Source: Synechococcus sp. PCC 7335 (lineage in GTDB: Bacteria > Cyanobacteriota > Cyanobacteriia > Phormidesmidales > Phormidesmidaceae). Taken from it: a stretch of DNA of 64,000 nt. Below, in pieces: positions 26,415 through 35,316 of this stretch. The notes under the pieces were generated by a model. The model saw only the letters and a list, made by a program, of their open reading frames with translations, had not been told where the DNA came from and did not search any database. A program made the translations under genes and the position numbers. Each line of letters begins with the position of its first letter. Position 1 is the stretch's first letter. The stretch lies in contig NZ_DS989904.1 in assembly GCF_000155595.1 (NCBI RefSeq), positions 2,777,620-2,841,619 of the forward strand, in the 5' to 3' direction.

Positions 26415-28286
26415 ATGCAGAGTTTTCATGTTAAACCCGGTCCTCTCTCCTCAGCCTCATTTACCGACGTTCCCGCCCCGTTGGGCACGCTAGTCACCGA
26501 ATATCGGATTGAAGCATCAACAGCGATCGCTTACCCAGTCCAAGCAGGACAATATATCCAAATCATCGATGTAGAAGGCTCGCAATGTTCGGACTTTCTC
26601 GCGTTTGCAGGAGATCGGCATCAGGAAGAACTCGATAGCACAGTCACTCGCACTTTGCTAGGCGTAGCTATGCCCCAGGCGGGACTGCACAGCAAATATT
26701 TCTCGCAGACGATGCAGCCCCTGGTCGAAGTGATTCAAGATACGTGCGATCGCCACGACAGCTTTCTACTGGCCTGTACCAACAAGTACTACGAAGACGC
26801 AGGCTATTTCGACCATCCTAGCTGCAGTGACAACTTCAACCAGGTCCTAGCTCCCTACGGCATCGCACCTCGCCTAGGATGGCCTGCGATTAACTTTTTC
26901 TTCAACACCGCAGTAGATGATAGCGGTGGCATCACCTCAGCAGAATCCTGGTCTCGTCCAGGGGACTATGTCTTACTCAAAGCCCATCAAGACTTGCTCT
27001 GTGCCAGTTCCGCTTGTCCCGATGATATCGATCCGGCCAATGGCTGGCATCCTACACCGATTCATGTTCGTATTTACGCAGCAGAAGAGAATTTCCCTCG
27101 AGCTATAGGGCGGCGCAGTGCGTCAGAGCTTCCCTTACGTCTTACCCAAGACAGTGCGTTTACGCCGCGCGTGCGATCGCTAACTCAGAACCTGGCAGAA
27201 TACAACAGCTTTTGGGTGCCAATGAGTTATCCTCACCACGGCGACCAGGCTGAATATTGGGCGCTGCGGGAACGGGTAGCGCTGATGGACCTTTCGGCGC
27301 TGCGCAAGTTTGAGGTGATAGGGCCAGATGCGCTAGCACTATTACAGTGGACATTCTCTCGTAATGTAGCCAAATTAGCGGTGGGACAATCTGCCTACGG
27401 CTGTCTGCTCAATCCGCATGGCGGCATGATTGATGACGGCATTGTTTTTCGATTAGGAGAAGTTGCCTATCGCTATATTGGCAACTGCGATACAGATGGT
27501 CTGTGGCTTCAGAAGGTTGCTAAAGAGAAAGGATTCACAGTGACGATCAGCAATAGCAGCGATCGCCTACACAATCTAGCACTTCAAGGACCTTATTCGC
27601 GAGATCTGTTGGAGCCGCTAGTAGAGATCGATGACGGATGGGAGATCGAGAATCTCAACGAGCTGAAATTCTTCCGCTTTGTTACTGGCACGGTAGGGGA
27701 AGTTCCTGTTCTATTATCGCGTACAGGCTATACGGGCGAGCTAGGATATGAGCTGTTCGTTCATCCCAATCAGGGCGCGCAGCTATGGGACGTCCTGATG
27801 AAAGCGGGAGGCGCTTACGATCTCTTACCGCTAGGGATGCAGGGGCTCGACCGGGCTAGAATTGAGGCAGGATTGCTGGCCGCTGGCCGAGAATTCAATG
27901 ATTTGATTTCGCCCTATCAGGTTGGGATTGGCTGGAGCGTGGGGTTAAAAACAAAGCCTGACTTTATTGGCCGAGCGGCGCTAGAAAAAATACGCGATCG
28001 CCCACCGTTTGTAGGCGTAGGTCTGCTGCTTGAGGGAAATGAGGTGGCCGGCGGAGGGCAGTGCGTGTATCCAGTCGGCGATTACTGGCGGGTGGGTCAT
28101 GTCACCAGCGGCACGTTCTCTCCTGTTTTGAACCGTAGCATCGCCCTGGCACAGGTAGCTCCAGAATATGCGCAGGCTGGCACAGAACTAGAGGTTGGCA
28201 TGATGGATGGAATCAAGCGACGGATTCGAGTCGAAGTAGGCCCACTTTCACTCTATGACTCATCTAAAAGTCGGGTACGTGCTTAG
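26415..28286 (+). CDS. tdm: DUF1989-GcvT fusion, trimethylamine N-oxide demethylase (Tdm)-like
   Basis: The protein has 623 residues. Residues about 30-240 are a DUF1989 domain with Cys-rich zinc-type motifs (VEGSQCSDFLAF, LLACTNKYYEDAGYF, LLCASSACPDDIDPANGW). Residues about 262-620 are a GcvT/aminomethyltransferase domain (MDLSALRKFEVIGPDA, SRTGYTGELGYELF, a LPLGMQGLDRARIEAG stretch, and a GCV_T C-terminal barrel). This order is that of TMAO demethylase, which splits TMAO into dimethylamine and formaldehyde, the GcvT part handling C1 transfer to tetrahydrofolate. It is somewhat shorter than described bacterial Tdm. A Tmm-like FMO gene lies two genes downstream. A related DUF1989-GcvT enzyme cannot be excluded. 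Confidence 0.78.
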   Translation: MQSFHVKPGPLSSASFTDVPAPLGTLVTEYRIEASTAIAYPVQAGQYIQIIDVEGSQCSDFLAFAGDRHQEELDSTVTRTLLGVAMPQAGLHSKYFSQTMQPLVEVIQDTCDRHDSFLLACTNKYYEDAGYFDHPSCSDNFNQVLAPYGIAPRLGWPAINFFFNTAVDDSGGITSAESWSRPGDYVLLKAHQDLLCASSACPDDIDPANGWHPTPIHVRIYAAEENFPRAIGRRSASELPLRLTQDSAFTPRVRSLTQNLAEYNSFWVPMSYPHHGDQAEYWALRERVALMDLSALRKFEVIGPDALALLQWTFSRNVAKLAVGQSAYGCLLNPHGGMIDDGIVFRLGEVAYRYIGNCDTDGLWLQKVAKEKGFTVTISNSSDRLHNLALQGPYSRDLLEPLVEIDDGWEIENLNELKFFRFVTGTVGEVPVLLSRTGYTGELGYELFVHPNQGAQLWDVLMKAGGAYDLLPLGMQGLDRARIEAGLLAAGREFNDLISPYQVGIGWSVGLKTKPDFIGRAALEKIRDRPPFVGVGLLLEGNEVAGGGQCVYPVGDYWRVGHVTSGTFSPVLNRSIALAQVAPEYAQAGTELEVGMMDGIKRRIRVEVGPLSLYDSSKSRVRA

Positions 28287-28294
28287 GAAAGGCT

Positions 28295-28783
28295 ATGTCA
28301 GATTACGTTCTTTGGGATTTTGCGGGTGTCGATGGGCTTCAGGCAGCGATCGCCCTTTTTAGCCCGGCTATTAGTCGCATTGCCCCTTTTCAGTCTCTAA
28401 CGACAGACTTCAACCACCAGCCCTGCTCTGTTTTGCGGCTGTGTGAAAACAACTTTCGAGTGGCGCTATCGGAAAAGCTAGCTTTTGATCACGCGATCGC
28501 TGAGCTAAATCTCAAGGTATGGAGTAAACCCTGTTCGGCTGCCACCTGGACTATCCCAACGGATCTAGGTTTGGCCCGTTTGCCTAAAATTGCACTCACT
28601 AAACCTATACACACTCTGACTCCATTTCCACTCGAACGGGCAGTCCCAGCTCGCATCAACCAGATCGCTATTCTGGCATGGCATCATCTTTGGAATGAAC
28701 AGCCTAGATTGACTATTCAGACAGCGAGTGCCAATGCCGCCAAAGTTCGCGAGGCGATTGATGAGGTGATTGGCATAGTTTGA
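28295..28783 (+). CDS. Small protein of unknown function coupled to tdm-like gene
   Basis: A 162-residue cytoplasmic protein without signal peptide, membrane helix or cofactor motif that I recognise. It begins MSDYVLWDFAGVDGLQAAIA and ends with a predicted helical stretch NAAKVREAIDEVIGIV. The start lies 8 nt after the tdm-like stop with GGAAAGG upstream, so translation is almost certainly coupled and the protein probably works with that enzyme. By position it might be a small accessory subunit, loosely like the gamma subunit of sarcosine oxidase, but I see no sequence support for this. Confidence 0.7.
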   Translation: MSDYVLWDFAGVDGLQAAIALFSPAISRIAPFQSLTTDFNHQPCSVLRLCENNFRVALSEKLAFDHAIAELNLKVWSKPCSAATWTIPTDLGLARLPKIALTKPIHTLTPFPLERAVPARINQIAILAWHHLWNEQPRLTIQTASANAAKVREAIDEVIGIV

Positions 28784-28911
28784 TGACGGATCTAACAATA
28801 AAAAAAGAGAATGTTGATCGCCTATTGGTCAAACCAACAACAATTTAGTAGAGCTAACGCTGCTAACATTTGACCAAATTGCCTAGAGAATCTGCTTAGA
28901 GGAACAAACTT

Positions 28912-30264
28912 ATGGCTAAGCGTATTGCGGTTATTGGTGCTGGTCCTTGTGGACTCTCTCAACTTCATGCCTTCGAACAAGCTCGCCTGCAAGGAGTCGA
29001 TATTCCCGAGATTGTCTGTTTTGAGAAGCAATCAGGATGGGGCGGTTTGTGGAACTTTACCTGGCGTACAGGACTCGATAAGTATGGTGAGCCAGTCCAC
29101 GGCAGCATGTACCGCTACCTATGGTCTAATGGACCGAAAGAATGCCTAGAGTTCGCAGACTATACCTTTGATGAGCATTTTGGCAAACCTATTCCATCGT
29201 TTCCACCTAGAGAAGTGCTCTACGACTACATTACCGGCAGAGCTAAGAAGGGGAACCTCGAACGCTACATTCGCTTTAGCACGTCGGTCCGCTATGTAGA
29301 ATACATCGAAGCGATAGATAAGTTTCAAGTTCGCTCCTTTGACCACTTAGTTGACCAAGAGCTGATAGAAGACTTTGATTCTGTCATTGTCTGCACAGGA
29401 CATTTTTCGGTTCCGAGTGTGCCATTCTTCGAAGGGCTTGACCGCTTTCCAGGTCGGGTACTCCACAGTCACGATTTTCGCGAAGCTCGCGAGTTTACCG
29501 GAAAGGATGTACTCGTAGTAGGTAGTAGCTACTCTGCCGAAGATATCGCCCTACAAAGCTACAAGTATGGGGCCAGATCAGTCACTATCAGCTATCGCAC
29601 AGCGCCTATGGGCTTCGATTGGCCAGAAGGAATCAAAGAAGTCCCCCTTCTTACCCATATAGAAGGTAGAACGGCTCACTTCAAAGATGGCAGCACTCAG
29701 GCGGTAGATGTGATTGTTCTATGCGTAGGCTACCAGCATCACTTTTCCTTTCTGGCCGATAGCTTGCGTCTGAAAACCAAGAATTTTCTTTATCCCGGCT
29801 CTTTGTATAAGGGAATCTTTTGGGAATCGAACCCGAAGCTGATGTACCTTGGCATGCAAGATCAGTTTTACACCTTCAGTATGTTCGATGTGCAAGCTTG
29901 GTATGCTCGCGATGTGATTCTCGGTCATATCGTGCTGCCCGATGCCGCAGCGATGGCAGAAGATATTGCCCGTTGGCAGCAGCGAGAAGAGACGCTAAAG
30001 GATGCGTTTGAACAGATTGATTTTCAAAAAGACTATATCGTTGAACTGGCTGATGCAGTGGACTATGCTCCTTGTGATTGGGATATGACAGTATCGCTAT
30101 TTAAGGAGTGGGAACATGATAAAGAGCACAGCATTCTAGGCTACCGCGACAAAGCATTTACCTCTGCTTGTACAGGGACTAAAGCGCCTGTTCATCATAC
30201 GCCGTGGATTGAGGCGATGGATGATTCGATGGCTGATTTCCTAGCGGAGCGGGCGTTGACATGA
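28912..30264 (+). CDS. tmm: Flavin-containing monooxygenase, trimethylamine monooxygenase (Tmm)-like
   Basis: The 450-residue class B FMO has the FAD motif GAGPCGL (9-15), the FMO signature FPGRVLHSHDF, and the NADPH motif VVGSSYSAEDIAL. Stretches characteristic of bacterial Tmm are present: YRYLWSNGPKECLEFADYTF near residue 65 and MYLGMQDQFYTFSMFDVQAW near 305. Tmm oxidises trimethylamine to trimethylamine N-oxide with NADPH and O2. It lies downstream of the tdm-like gene on the same strand, separated by one small gene and 128 bp, an order that makes a two-step TMA route. Ribosome site GAGG lies just upstream. Substrate assignment is from motif resemblance. Confidence 0.85.
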   Translation: MAKRIAVIGAGPCGLSQLHAFEQARLQGVDIPEIVCFEKQSGWGGLWNFTWRTGLDKYGEPVHGSMYRYLWSNGPKECLEFADYTFDEHFGKPIPSFPPREVLYDYITGRAKKGNLERYIRFSTSVRYVEYIEAIDKFQVRSFDHLVDQELIEDFDSVIVCTGHFSVPSVPFFEGLDRFPGRVLHSHDFREAREFTGKDVLVVGSSYSAEDIALQSYKYGARSVTISYRTAPMGFDWPEGIKEVPLLTHIEGRTAHFKDGSTQAVDVIVLCVGYQHHFSFLADSLRLKTKNFLYPGSLYKGIFWESNPKLMYLGMQDQFYTFSMFDVQAWYARDVILGHIVLPDAAAMAEDIARWQQREETLKDAFEQIDFQKDYIVELADAVDYAPCDWDMTVSLFKEWEHDKEHSILGYRDKAFTSACTGTKAPVHHTPWIEAMDDSMADFLAERALT

Positions 30265-30390
30265 TGGCGCCCTGTTGAGTACAGGTTCAAGCAAGTCTGT
30301 GAATAGTCCAATTTATCCTATGCGTTGGCAGAGCTTCTCATCCAAAAAGATACGGACTGATTTAGTCAAAAGTGCTTTTCGCAACTAAAC

Positions 30391-30575
30391 TATAGCTTTT
30401 TGCACTTTGCCTGCTACACCACGAAAGGCTACAACCCTTGTTCCATAGCGCAAAGTGCTATAGCAGCGGTGAGAAGAGCGCGTCGTCGCACGGTGCTAGC
30501 GGTAGGAATCCGCGACGCTTTGCAGCGCTAGGGAACATCTACCAAGACAGAGGAATGATTCCCAAGACAAAGTGC
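30391..30575. repeat. Dispersed structured repeat, copy A
   Basis: Matches copy B (57914-58060) over most of its length. Shared blocks include ACGAAAGGCTA, TAGCAGCGGTGAGA, CGTCGTCGCACGG and GGAACATCTACCAAGACA, with differences scattered. It contains self-complementary arms and no convincing ORF. It lies after the Tmm-like gene. Confidence 0.65.
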
Positions 30576-30859
30576 GTAGGCCATAGCCTTCGGCATGGCT
30601 TCGCTAGTGCCTTCTCGCAGAGTGTGCATCCGCGCCTTGCTATATGTCCTCAAAGAACCCTATTTCAATTCGTCTGCTCAACGCTACTAACATTCTCAAA
30701 TTCTAAAAAATCTGTATTGATTAATACCGTTTTTTGAAGATAAATGTAATAATCGCTACCTTTTTTGATATTGTTTCTATGGTGAAAACGTATACCGTAT
30801 TCACTACTCTAGCAAGCCTGCAACTTCTAAGCACTTGTTAGATAATCAAAGAGGTTGAG

Positions 30860-31084
30860 ATGAAATCCCGAAAAGTGTCCCATGATGTGCTGTACGTTCC
30901 TATCTATTTAAGAATCCTAAGCTTTAGAGAGAAAGCACTGCTAGCTACACTGGTTGTAATCTCTTCAGTTGCGATGAGCTTGATTCCGATCATTGGTGCT
31001 GCGACCCATGCGATTGAACCCACCACCAGTCCAATTTACAGCGGCGAAGCTGAACTATGGAGAGTACTTGGCGAAAAGGATTAA
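30860..31084 (+). CDS. Small single-span membrane protein, unknown
   Basis: A 74-residue protein with basic N-terminus (MKSRKVSHD), one hydrophobic helix (residues about 31-54, LLATLVVISSVAMSLIPIIGA) and a short polar tail. GAGG lies 5 nt before the ATG and a TATACCGT-like -10 lies upstream, which supports expression. I do not recognise the family. It stands alone between the Tmm-like gene and convergent nrtP. Confidence 0.45.
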   Translation: MKSRKVSHDVLYVPIYLRILSFREKALLATLVVISSVAMSLIPIIGAATHAIEPTTSPIYSGEAELWRVLGEKD

Positions 31085-31210
31085 GGCTATCGAGAAGTAC
31101 TCAAATGGCAGTGACGAAGGCGTTACAGCTAATCGAATTAGGCAGCGTAGATAATTAGTATGCGATGAAGAGCTGCCTAGCAAATTTAGCTGTGGATTAA
31201 GCTATTCCTA

Positions 31211-32716
31211 TCATTGCCGGTTAGTCAATTTGCCAGAGACTGCTGACGGTTGCAGTTCTAATGCTTCCTCACCATGAGTACCGGTGGGTTCCTTGAGGAA
31301 AAACCAAAGTAGGAAGAACATAATCAAACTACTGATTCCCATCGTCGAGAAGAAGATCTTGTTACCGACATCTCCTGTCGGCAATAGACTGAACAGAAGT
31401 AGAAAAGCCACTCCCCCCACATTTCCCCAAGCTCCAACGCTGCCAGCGATTTGGCCGGTAATTTCCTCTTTAACTAGGGGGACAATTGCATAGGTTGCGC
31501 CCTCCGCCGCCTGAACCGAGAAAGAGGCAAACATCGTGACGCCAATTGCCAGGGGAAGCAGCCAACCGACGTTGATTAAGCCCATTGTTAGGTAGCCAAC
31601 TCCTGTAACAGCCTGCAATATCACCAATGTCCATTTTCGACTGCCGATGGTATCAGAGATTAACCCACCCCCCGGACGGGCAACTAAGTTCATAAAGGCA
31701 TAGCTAGAAGCCACTGCTCCTGCTACTGCAACCGGTAAGCTAAAGGTTGTTAGGTAAAACAGCGGTATCATCGAAACAACCGCTAGTTCTGAGCCAAAGC
31801 AGACAAAATAGGTCAGATTCAACAGAACTACCTGGGTGAAATCGTAGCGCTCTTCGGGGGCATAGTGCTTCTGACCCGCCATTAATTGTCGATTGACTTT
31901 CCAGTTCCAGTAGGTTTGGAATAGGTATAAGCCAAATAGCGCTACACAGATAATGACGACTGCTGTAGCACTGAGCGCTTCAACTACGTTAAATCGCCAG
32001 GCGACAACGCCTAAAGCAACATATAGGGGGAAATTCGACATTGTCATCAGCCAAAAGTCTTTTTGGCTGGTCACTTCGATTGCGCCTGGGTGTTTGGCTG
32101 ACTTAAATTCCTTATCGGGTGGTGTATCTTGAACGTTGAAGAAATAAAACACGCCATAAGCGGCTGCAACGATGCCGCTAAGGGCGACCGTATATCGCCA
32201 GCTGCTCTGACCACCCACGAAAAAACTTGCTCCAGTGGCGACTAGAGGTAGGGCGATCGCAGCCACACCAGAGCCAAAGTTACCCCAGCCACCATAGATT
32301 CCTTCTGCAAAGCCAATTTCGGCGGGAGGAAACCAGTTCGCTACCATGCGAATGCCGACGACAAATCCCGCTGCAACCACGCCAATCGCTAAACGGCTCC
32401 AAAGCAACTGGTTGTAGTCCTGAGCAAAGGCAAACGCGATGCAGGGAATGGCAGAATAAATCAAGACGCCTGAAAAAACGATGCGAGGACCGATGCGGTC
32501 TATCAGCATGCCGAAGATAACTCGAAATGGAATCGCCAGAGCTAAATTGCATAGGAGCATCGTCCGAAATTGCAGCTCGGTCAGCTGGAATTCTTCTATG
32601 ATCGATTCAGCTAGTGGGGCCGCGTTAAAAATAACGACAAAAGATAAGAGGAAGGCAAACCACGTCAGGTGTAGGATGCGGTATCGGCCGCTAAACGACA
32701 ACAATCTTCGAAACAT
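31211..32716 (-). CDS. nrtP: MFS nitrate/nitrite transporter (NrtP/NarK family)
   Basis: The 501-residue major-facilitator protein has 12 hydrophobic segments. Family features are the N-terminal FNAAPLAESIIEEFQLTELQ, RLAIGVVAAGFVVGIRMVANWF with the substrate-region Arg, GWGNFGSGVA and the second nitrate-signature-like GAWGNVGGVAFLL. NrtP-type permeases carry nitrate in many marine and filamentous cyanobacteria in place of the NrtABCD ABC system. The long cytoplasmic loop between helices 6 and 7 (about 205-300) is typical of cyanobacterial NrtP. No nitrate reductase gene is adjacent. A possible NtcA site lies upstream. Confidence 0.88.
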   Translation of the reverse strand: MFRRLLSFSGRYRILHLTWFAFLLSFVVIFNAAPLAESIIEEFQLTELQFRTMLLCNLALAIPFRVIFGMLIDRIGPRIVFSGVLIYSAIPCIAFAFAQDYNQLLWSRLAIGVVAAGFVVGIRMVANWFPPAEIGFAEGIYGGWGNFGSGVAAIALPLVATGASFFVGGQSSWRYTVALSGIVAAAYGVFYFFNVQDTPPDKEFKSAKHPGAIEVTSQKDFWLMTMSNFPLYVALGVVAWRFNVVEALSATAVVIICVALFGLYLFQTYWNWKVNRQLMAGQKHYAPEERYDFTQVVLLNLTYFVCFGSELAVVSMIPLFYLTTFSLPVAVAGAVASSYAFMNLVARPGGGLISDTIGSRKWTLVILQAVTGVGYLTMGLINVGWLLPLAIGVTMFASFSVQAAEGATYAIVPLVKEEITGQIAGSVGAWGNVGGVAFLLLFSLLPTGDVGNKIFFSTMGISSLIMFFLLWFFLKEPTGTHGEEALELQPSAVSGKLTNRQ

Positions 32717-33412
32717 ATGAAACTCTCATTAATGGATCTATGAATGGAGTTAGCTAGAATAAATAAGCACAGAGGAGTTCATTAAGACGTAACTCTTAAT
32801 AGTGCTAGATAGCGGGTGAGCACAAACTCATTTACTTGGGCGGTGGGCTGCCTGTTCACTTGGAAAGTAGCATCCAAATAATCTTTCAAAAATAGGCTTG
32901 CACTCAGTCATGGCTCACTATGAGCTTTGGCTGAGCTGATACTTATTTGCGTGCTCACTCCTTACTTTCTTCGGAACGAGCTTATTCAAGGTGTTTGGAA
33001 AGTTAAGAGTAATCTGATGCCAGAATCCACTAAGCCTGGTTTAGCAATTCTAGGAAGATTTGACTGAAGCAGATAGTAAGTCGGTAGCGAAAGGTACCTT
33101 CTAAATATCCTTTTTGATGTGAACTAGAACAACCTCAACTATGCGCTTCAAAATATGCTGCTTTGTCTCTCAATCTATACAACCTAACTAGTTAAGTCTG
33201 CTAGCCCTGTTACACAGTTGGAAGTCCATTGAGAAGAAGACTCGTTATGATAGAGAAAATGATTTAGAAAGTCGTTTTCGACGAAGTTGTTTTAACCTTT
33301 TCTCTAAAGGTATTCTTTGTAAGTATCAGGAATTGATCTGATGGGCAGTTTGTACAGCGAAACCAGCTCAGCAGGCTTTTGTTCTAATCCACTAAACTTT
33401 CTGCCGTGGGGC
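32717..33412. other. Intergenic, about 700 bp, no gene seen
   Basis: Apart from the possible NtcA site nothing is recognisable. A short minus-strand frame at 33304-33504 overlaps the CLC gene end and looks spurious. Confidence 0.5.
32789..32802 (-). promoter_or_regulatory. Possible NtcA-binding site before nrtP
   Basis: On the minus strand the sequence reads CTA-N8-TAC, one mismatch from the NtcA consensus GTA-N8-TAC. TATTCT lies about 27 nt farther on as a possible -10 box, slightly beyond the usual spacing. Weak support, but nitrate permease genes are normally NtcA-activated. Confidence 0.35.
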
Positions 33413-34792
33413 TTAGTTGATCGGCTGTAAGCCTGACAGGAATTCACTTTTAGCCCAAAATTGGGGACGTTCCTCACCCAGTCTGCGTGATCGCTGCGTC
33501 CCAATCATGGTAATTTGTCCAGTCAAGACAAAGCTGGTAAAGCTAGCGATTACAATGATCGGCAGCATTGCCGTACCTGACAGTACGCTGAGAATAATAC
33601 TCGTACCGACAGGGGTCTTAGTGACTGCTACATTCACCGCTGCCATTAGGCAAACCATCCCAACCGTTGGGTGAATCTGAGGAACTGAAATCGCGATCGC
33701 CAGCCCAACATTTGATCCAATAAAGAACAGCGGAAAGATAAATCCCCCTAAGAAACCCGAGTGCAGCGTAAAGCTAATCGCAAACATCTTAGCCACCGCA
33801 ATCAGTAGCAGCATCGTCACACCCAGCGTCGAGCCAGTCTCAATGACGGTGTGGATTTGTTCCTCACTGAAAAACAGCGTCTGAGGAAAGAAAAAAGCAA
33901 TTAAGCCGATGCATAGGCCGCCTAGGGTAGCTAGGGCAATCATATGTTGCTCAAGTGGCTCTAATAGATGACCAATCAGGCGAAACACATAAATAAATAG
34001 CACCGCGACGCCAGCTCCAATTACCCCTAAAACAAGACCTTCAAACAAGTTCAGGGGGGTTAGTTCAGGCACTAACTCAAAGTGATAAAACCCACCGATG
34101 GTAATGCCCGTGCTGATTCTAAAAATAGCGAAAGAAAGCATCGCAGAGATCACGGCAGGTGCAACCGCCTCGTAATATTCGAGTCCTCTACGATGGGGAA
34201 TCTCTAGAGCGAAGATGGCTGCACCGATGGGTGCACCAAAGAATGCGCCTAAGGCAGCGCTCATGCCACAAAACGTCAGCACTCTGACATTGGTCTTACA
34301 GAGCTGCAGCCTGTCTCCTAGCCAGCTACCAAAGCTACCATTCACCTGTACCAGCGGTGCTTCTGGTCCGGCGCTACCGCCGGAAGTAATCGCCAACAGC
34401 GAAGCAATGACCATTGAGGGTGTTTTATGGATATCAATACGACCAGGCTGATGAACATCGTCAACAACCTGAGCCATTTCTCCTGGGCTACCCATCAAGT
34501 AGAGCACCAGACCGACACAAAAGCCTCCAATCGTCGTAGCGAGCCAGACATAGTTGTTAGTTGGTAACCATCTAGGAAAATAGGGCATGACCCATCCTGG
34601 CAACGTATGCCAAACGCCGTGCATCATTGCCTCTAAGATAAAGTAGTAGCAGGTGGTAACTAGTCCACCTACAATGCCGATAGCCACAGCACAGAGAACA
34701 AGCTGTGGATAGGTGAGCAAGCGGCCTTCGCGTGAGTCCTGAGAAATTTCCGTCTGTGGGTTTGAGATAGCAAGGTCAAGTTGAGTGGCCAC
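33413..34792 (-). CDS. CLC-family chloride channel/transporter
   Basis: The 459-residue membrane protein with about ten hydrophobic helices belongs to the CLC family. Motif 2 reads GGSAGPEAPLVQ, motif 3 GGFIFPLFFIGS. In standard CLC exchangers motif 2 is GxEGP with a gating Glu; here that position is Ala (GSAGP) and a Glu follows the Pro, a variant known from some bacterial CLC homologues. This may mean uncoupled or differently coupled ion flow. No CBS domains are present. The last codons overlap nothing and no operon partner is evident. Confidence 0.85.
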   Translation of the reverse strand: MATQLDLAISNPQTEISQDSREGRLLTYPQLVLCAVAIGIVGGLVTTCYYFILEAMMHGVWHTLPGWVMPYFPRWLPTNNYVWLATTIGGFCVGLVLYLMGSPGEMAQVVDDVHQPGRIDIHKTPSMVIASLLAITSGGSAGPEAPLVQVNGSFGSWLGDRLQLCKTNVRVLTFCGMSAALGAFFGAPIGAAIFALEIPHRRGLEYYEAVAPAVISAMLSFAIFRISTGITIGGFYHFELVPELTPLNLFEGLVLGVIGAGVAVLFIYVFRLIGHLLEPLEQHMIALATLGGLCIGLIAFFFPQTLFFSEEQIHTVIETGSTLGVTMLLLIAVAKMFAISFTLHSGFLGGFIFPLFFIGSNVGLAIAISVPQIHPTVGMVCLMAAVNVAVTKTPVGTSIILSVLSGTAMLPIIVIASFTSFVLTGQITMIGTQRSRRLGEERPQFWAKSEFLSGLQPIN

Positions 34793-35316
34793 GAGAAATC
34801 ATCCTTTTTATTGTTCGTCGTAAGGCTTGGTAACCTAATTTTGAGGCGTAAGTTTCGTGAACCTATGACTTGTAGGATGTTTTTCAATAGAACGACCGTA
34901 GCTCTAAGGCAAAGCTGCATCGAAAGTATCTAAAACATGCTCTCTTACAAAATTCCTATTTGGTGACAAACTATCAAGTATGAATAGATATATTCTGTGT
35001 GGTCCGTTACAGTCTCTTTTATTTCAAAACCGCCTCATGATCATGCGGTTTTGAGATGAAACCATCACAATTCCAATTTTGAGCAGAAGATTTAATCCGT
35101 ATAGAACCAGCCGCTACGAATCTAATAGGTAATAGATATGAGTCTATTGCAGGTTTTGTCTTGGTAAGTACCACCCCTACGGGGTATCAATACATAGCCG
35201 GTATGCTATTTAGGTGCACGTCCCTCACCTGCATTACAACAACTCCAACATTTAACCGTATTTGCTAAAAGGAAAATAAACAATAGCCTGAAATCAACTA
35301 AAAACAATTGGGCAAT
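34793..35316. other. Intergenic, 524 bp, holds one inverted repeat
   Basis: No ORF is convincing. The notable element is an inverted repeat at 35024-35054. Confidence 0.5.
35024..35054. repeat. Inverted repeat, 10-bp arms
   Basis: TCAAAACCGC and GCGGTTTTGA flank an 11-nt centre that itself contains ATGATCAT. No T-run follows on either strand, so it is not a typical terminator. Confidence 0.7.

Noticed and set aside
30438..30737. 99-codon plus-strand frame
   Set aside because: It runs through dispersed repeat A and has no family signal.
35024..35054. Inverted repeat as a rho-independent terminator
   Set aside because: No T-run follows the arms on either strand.
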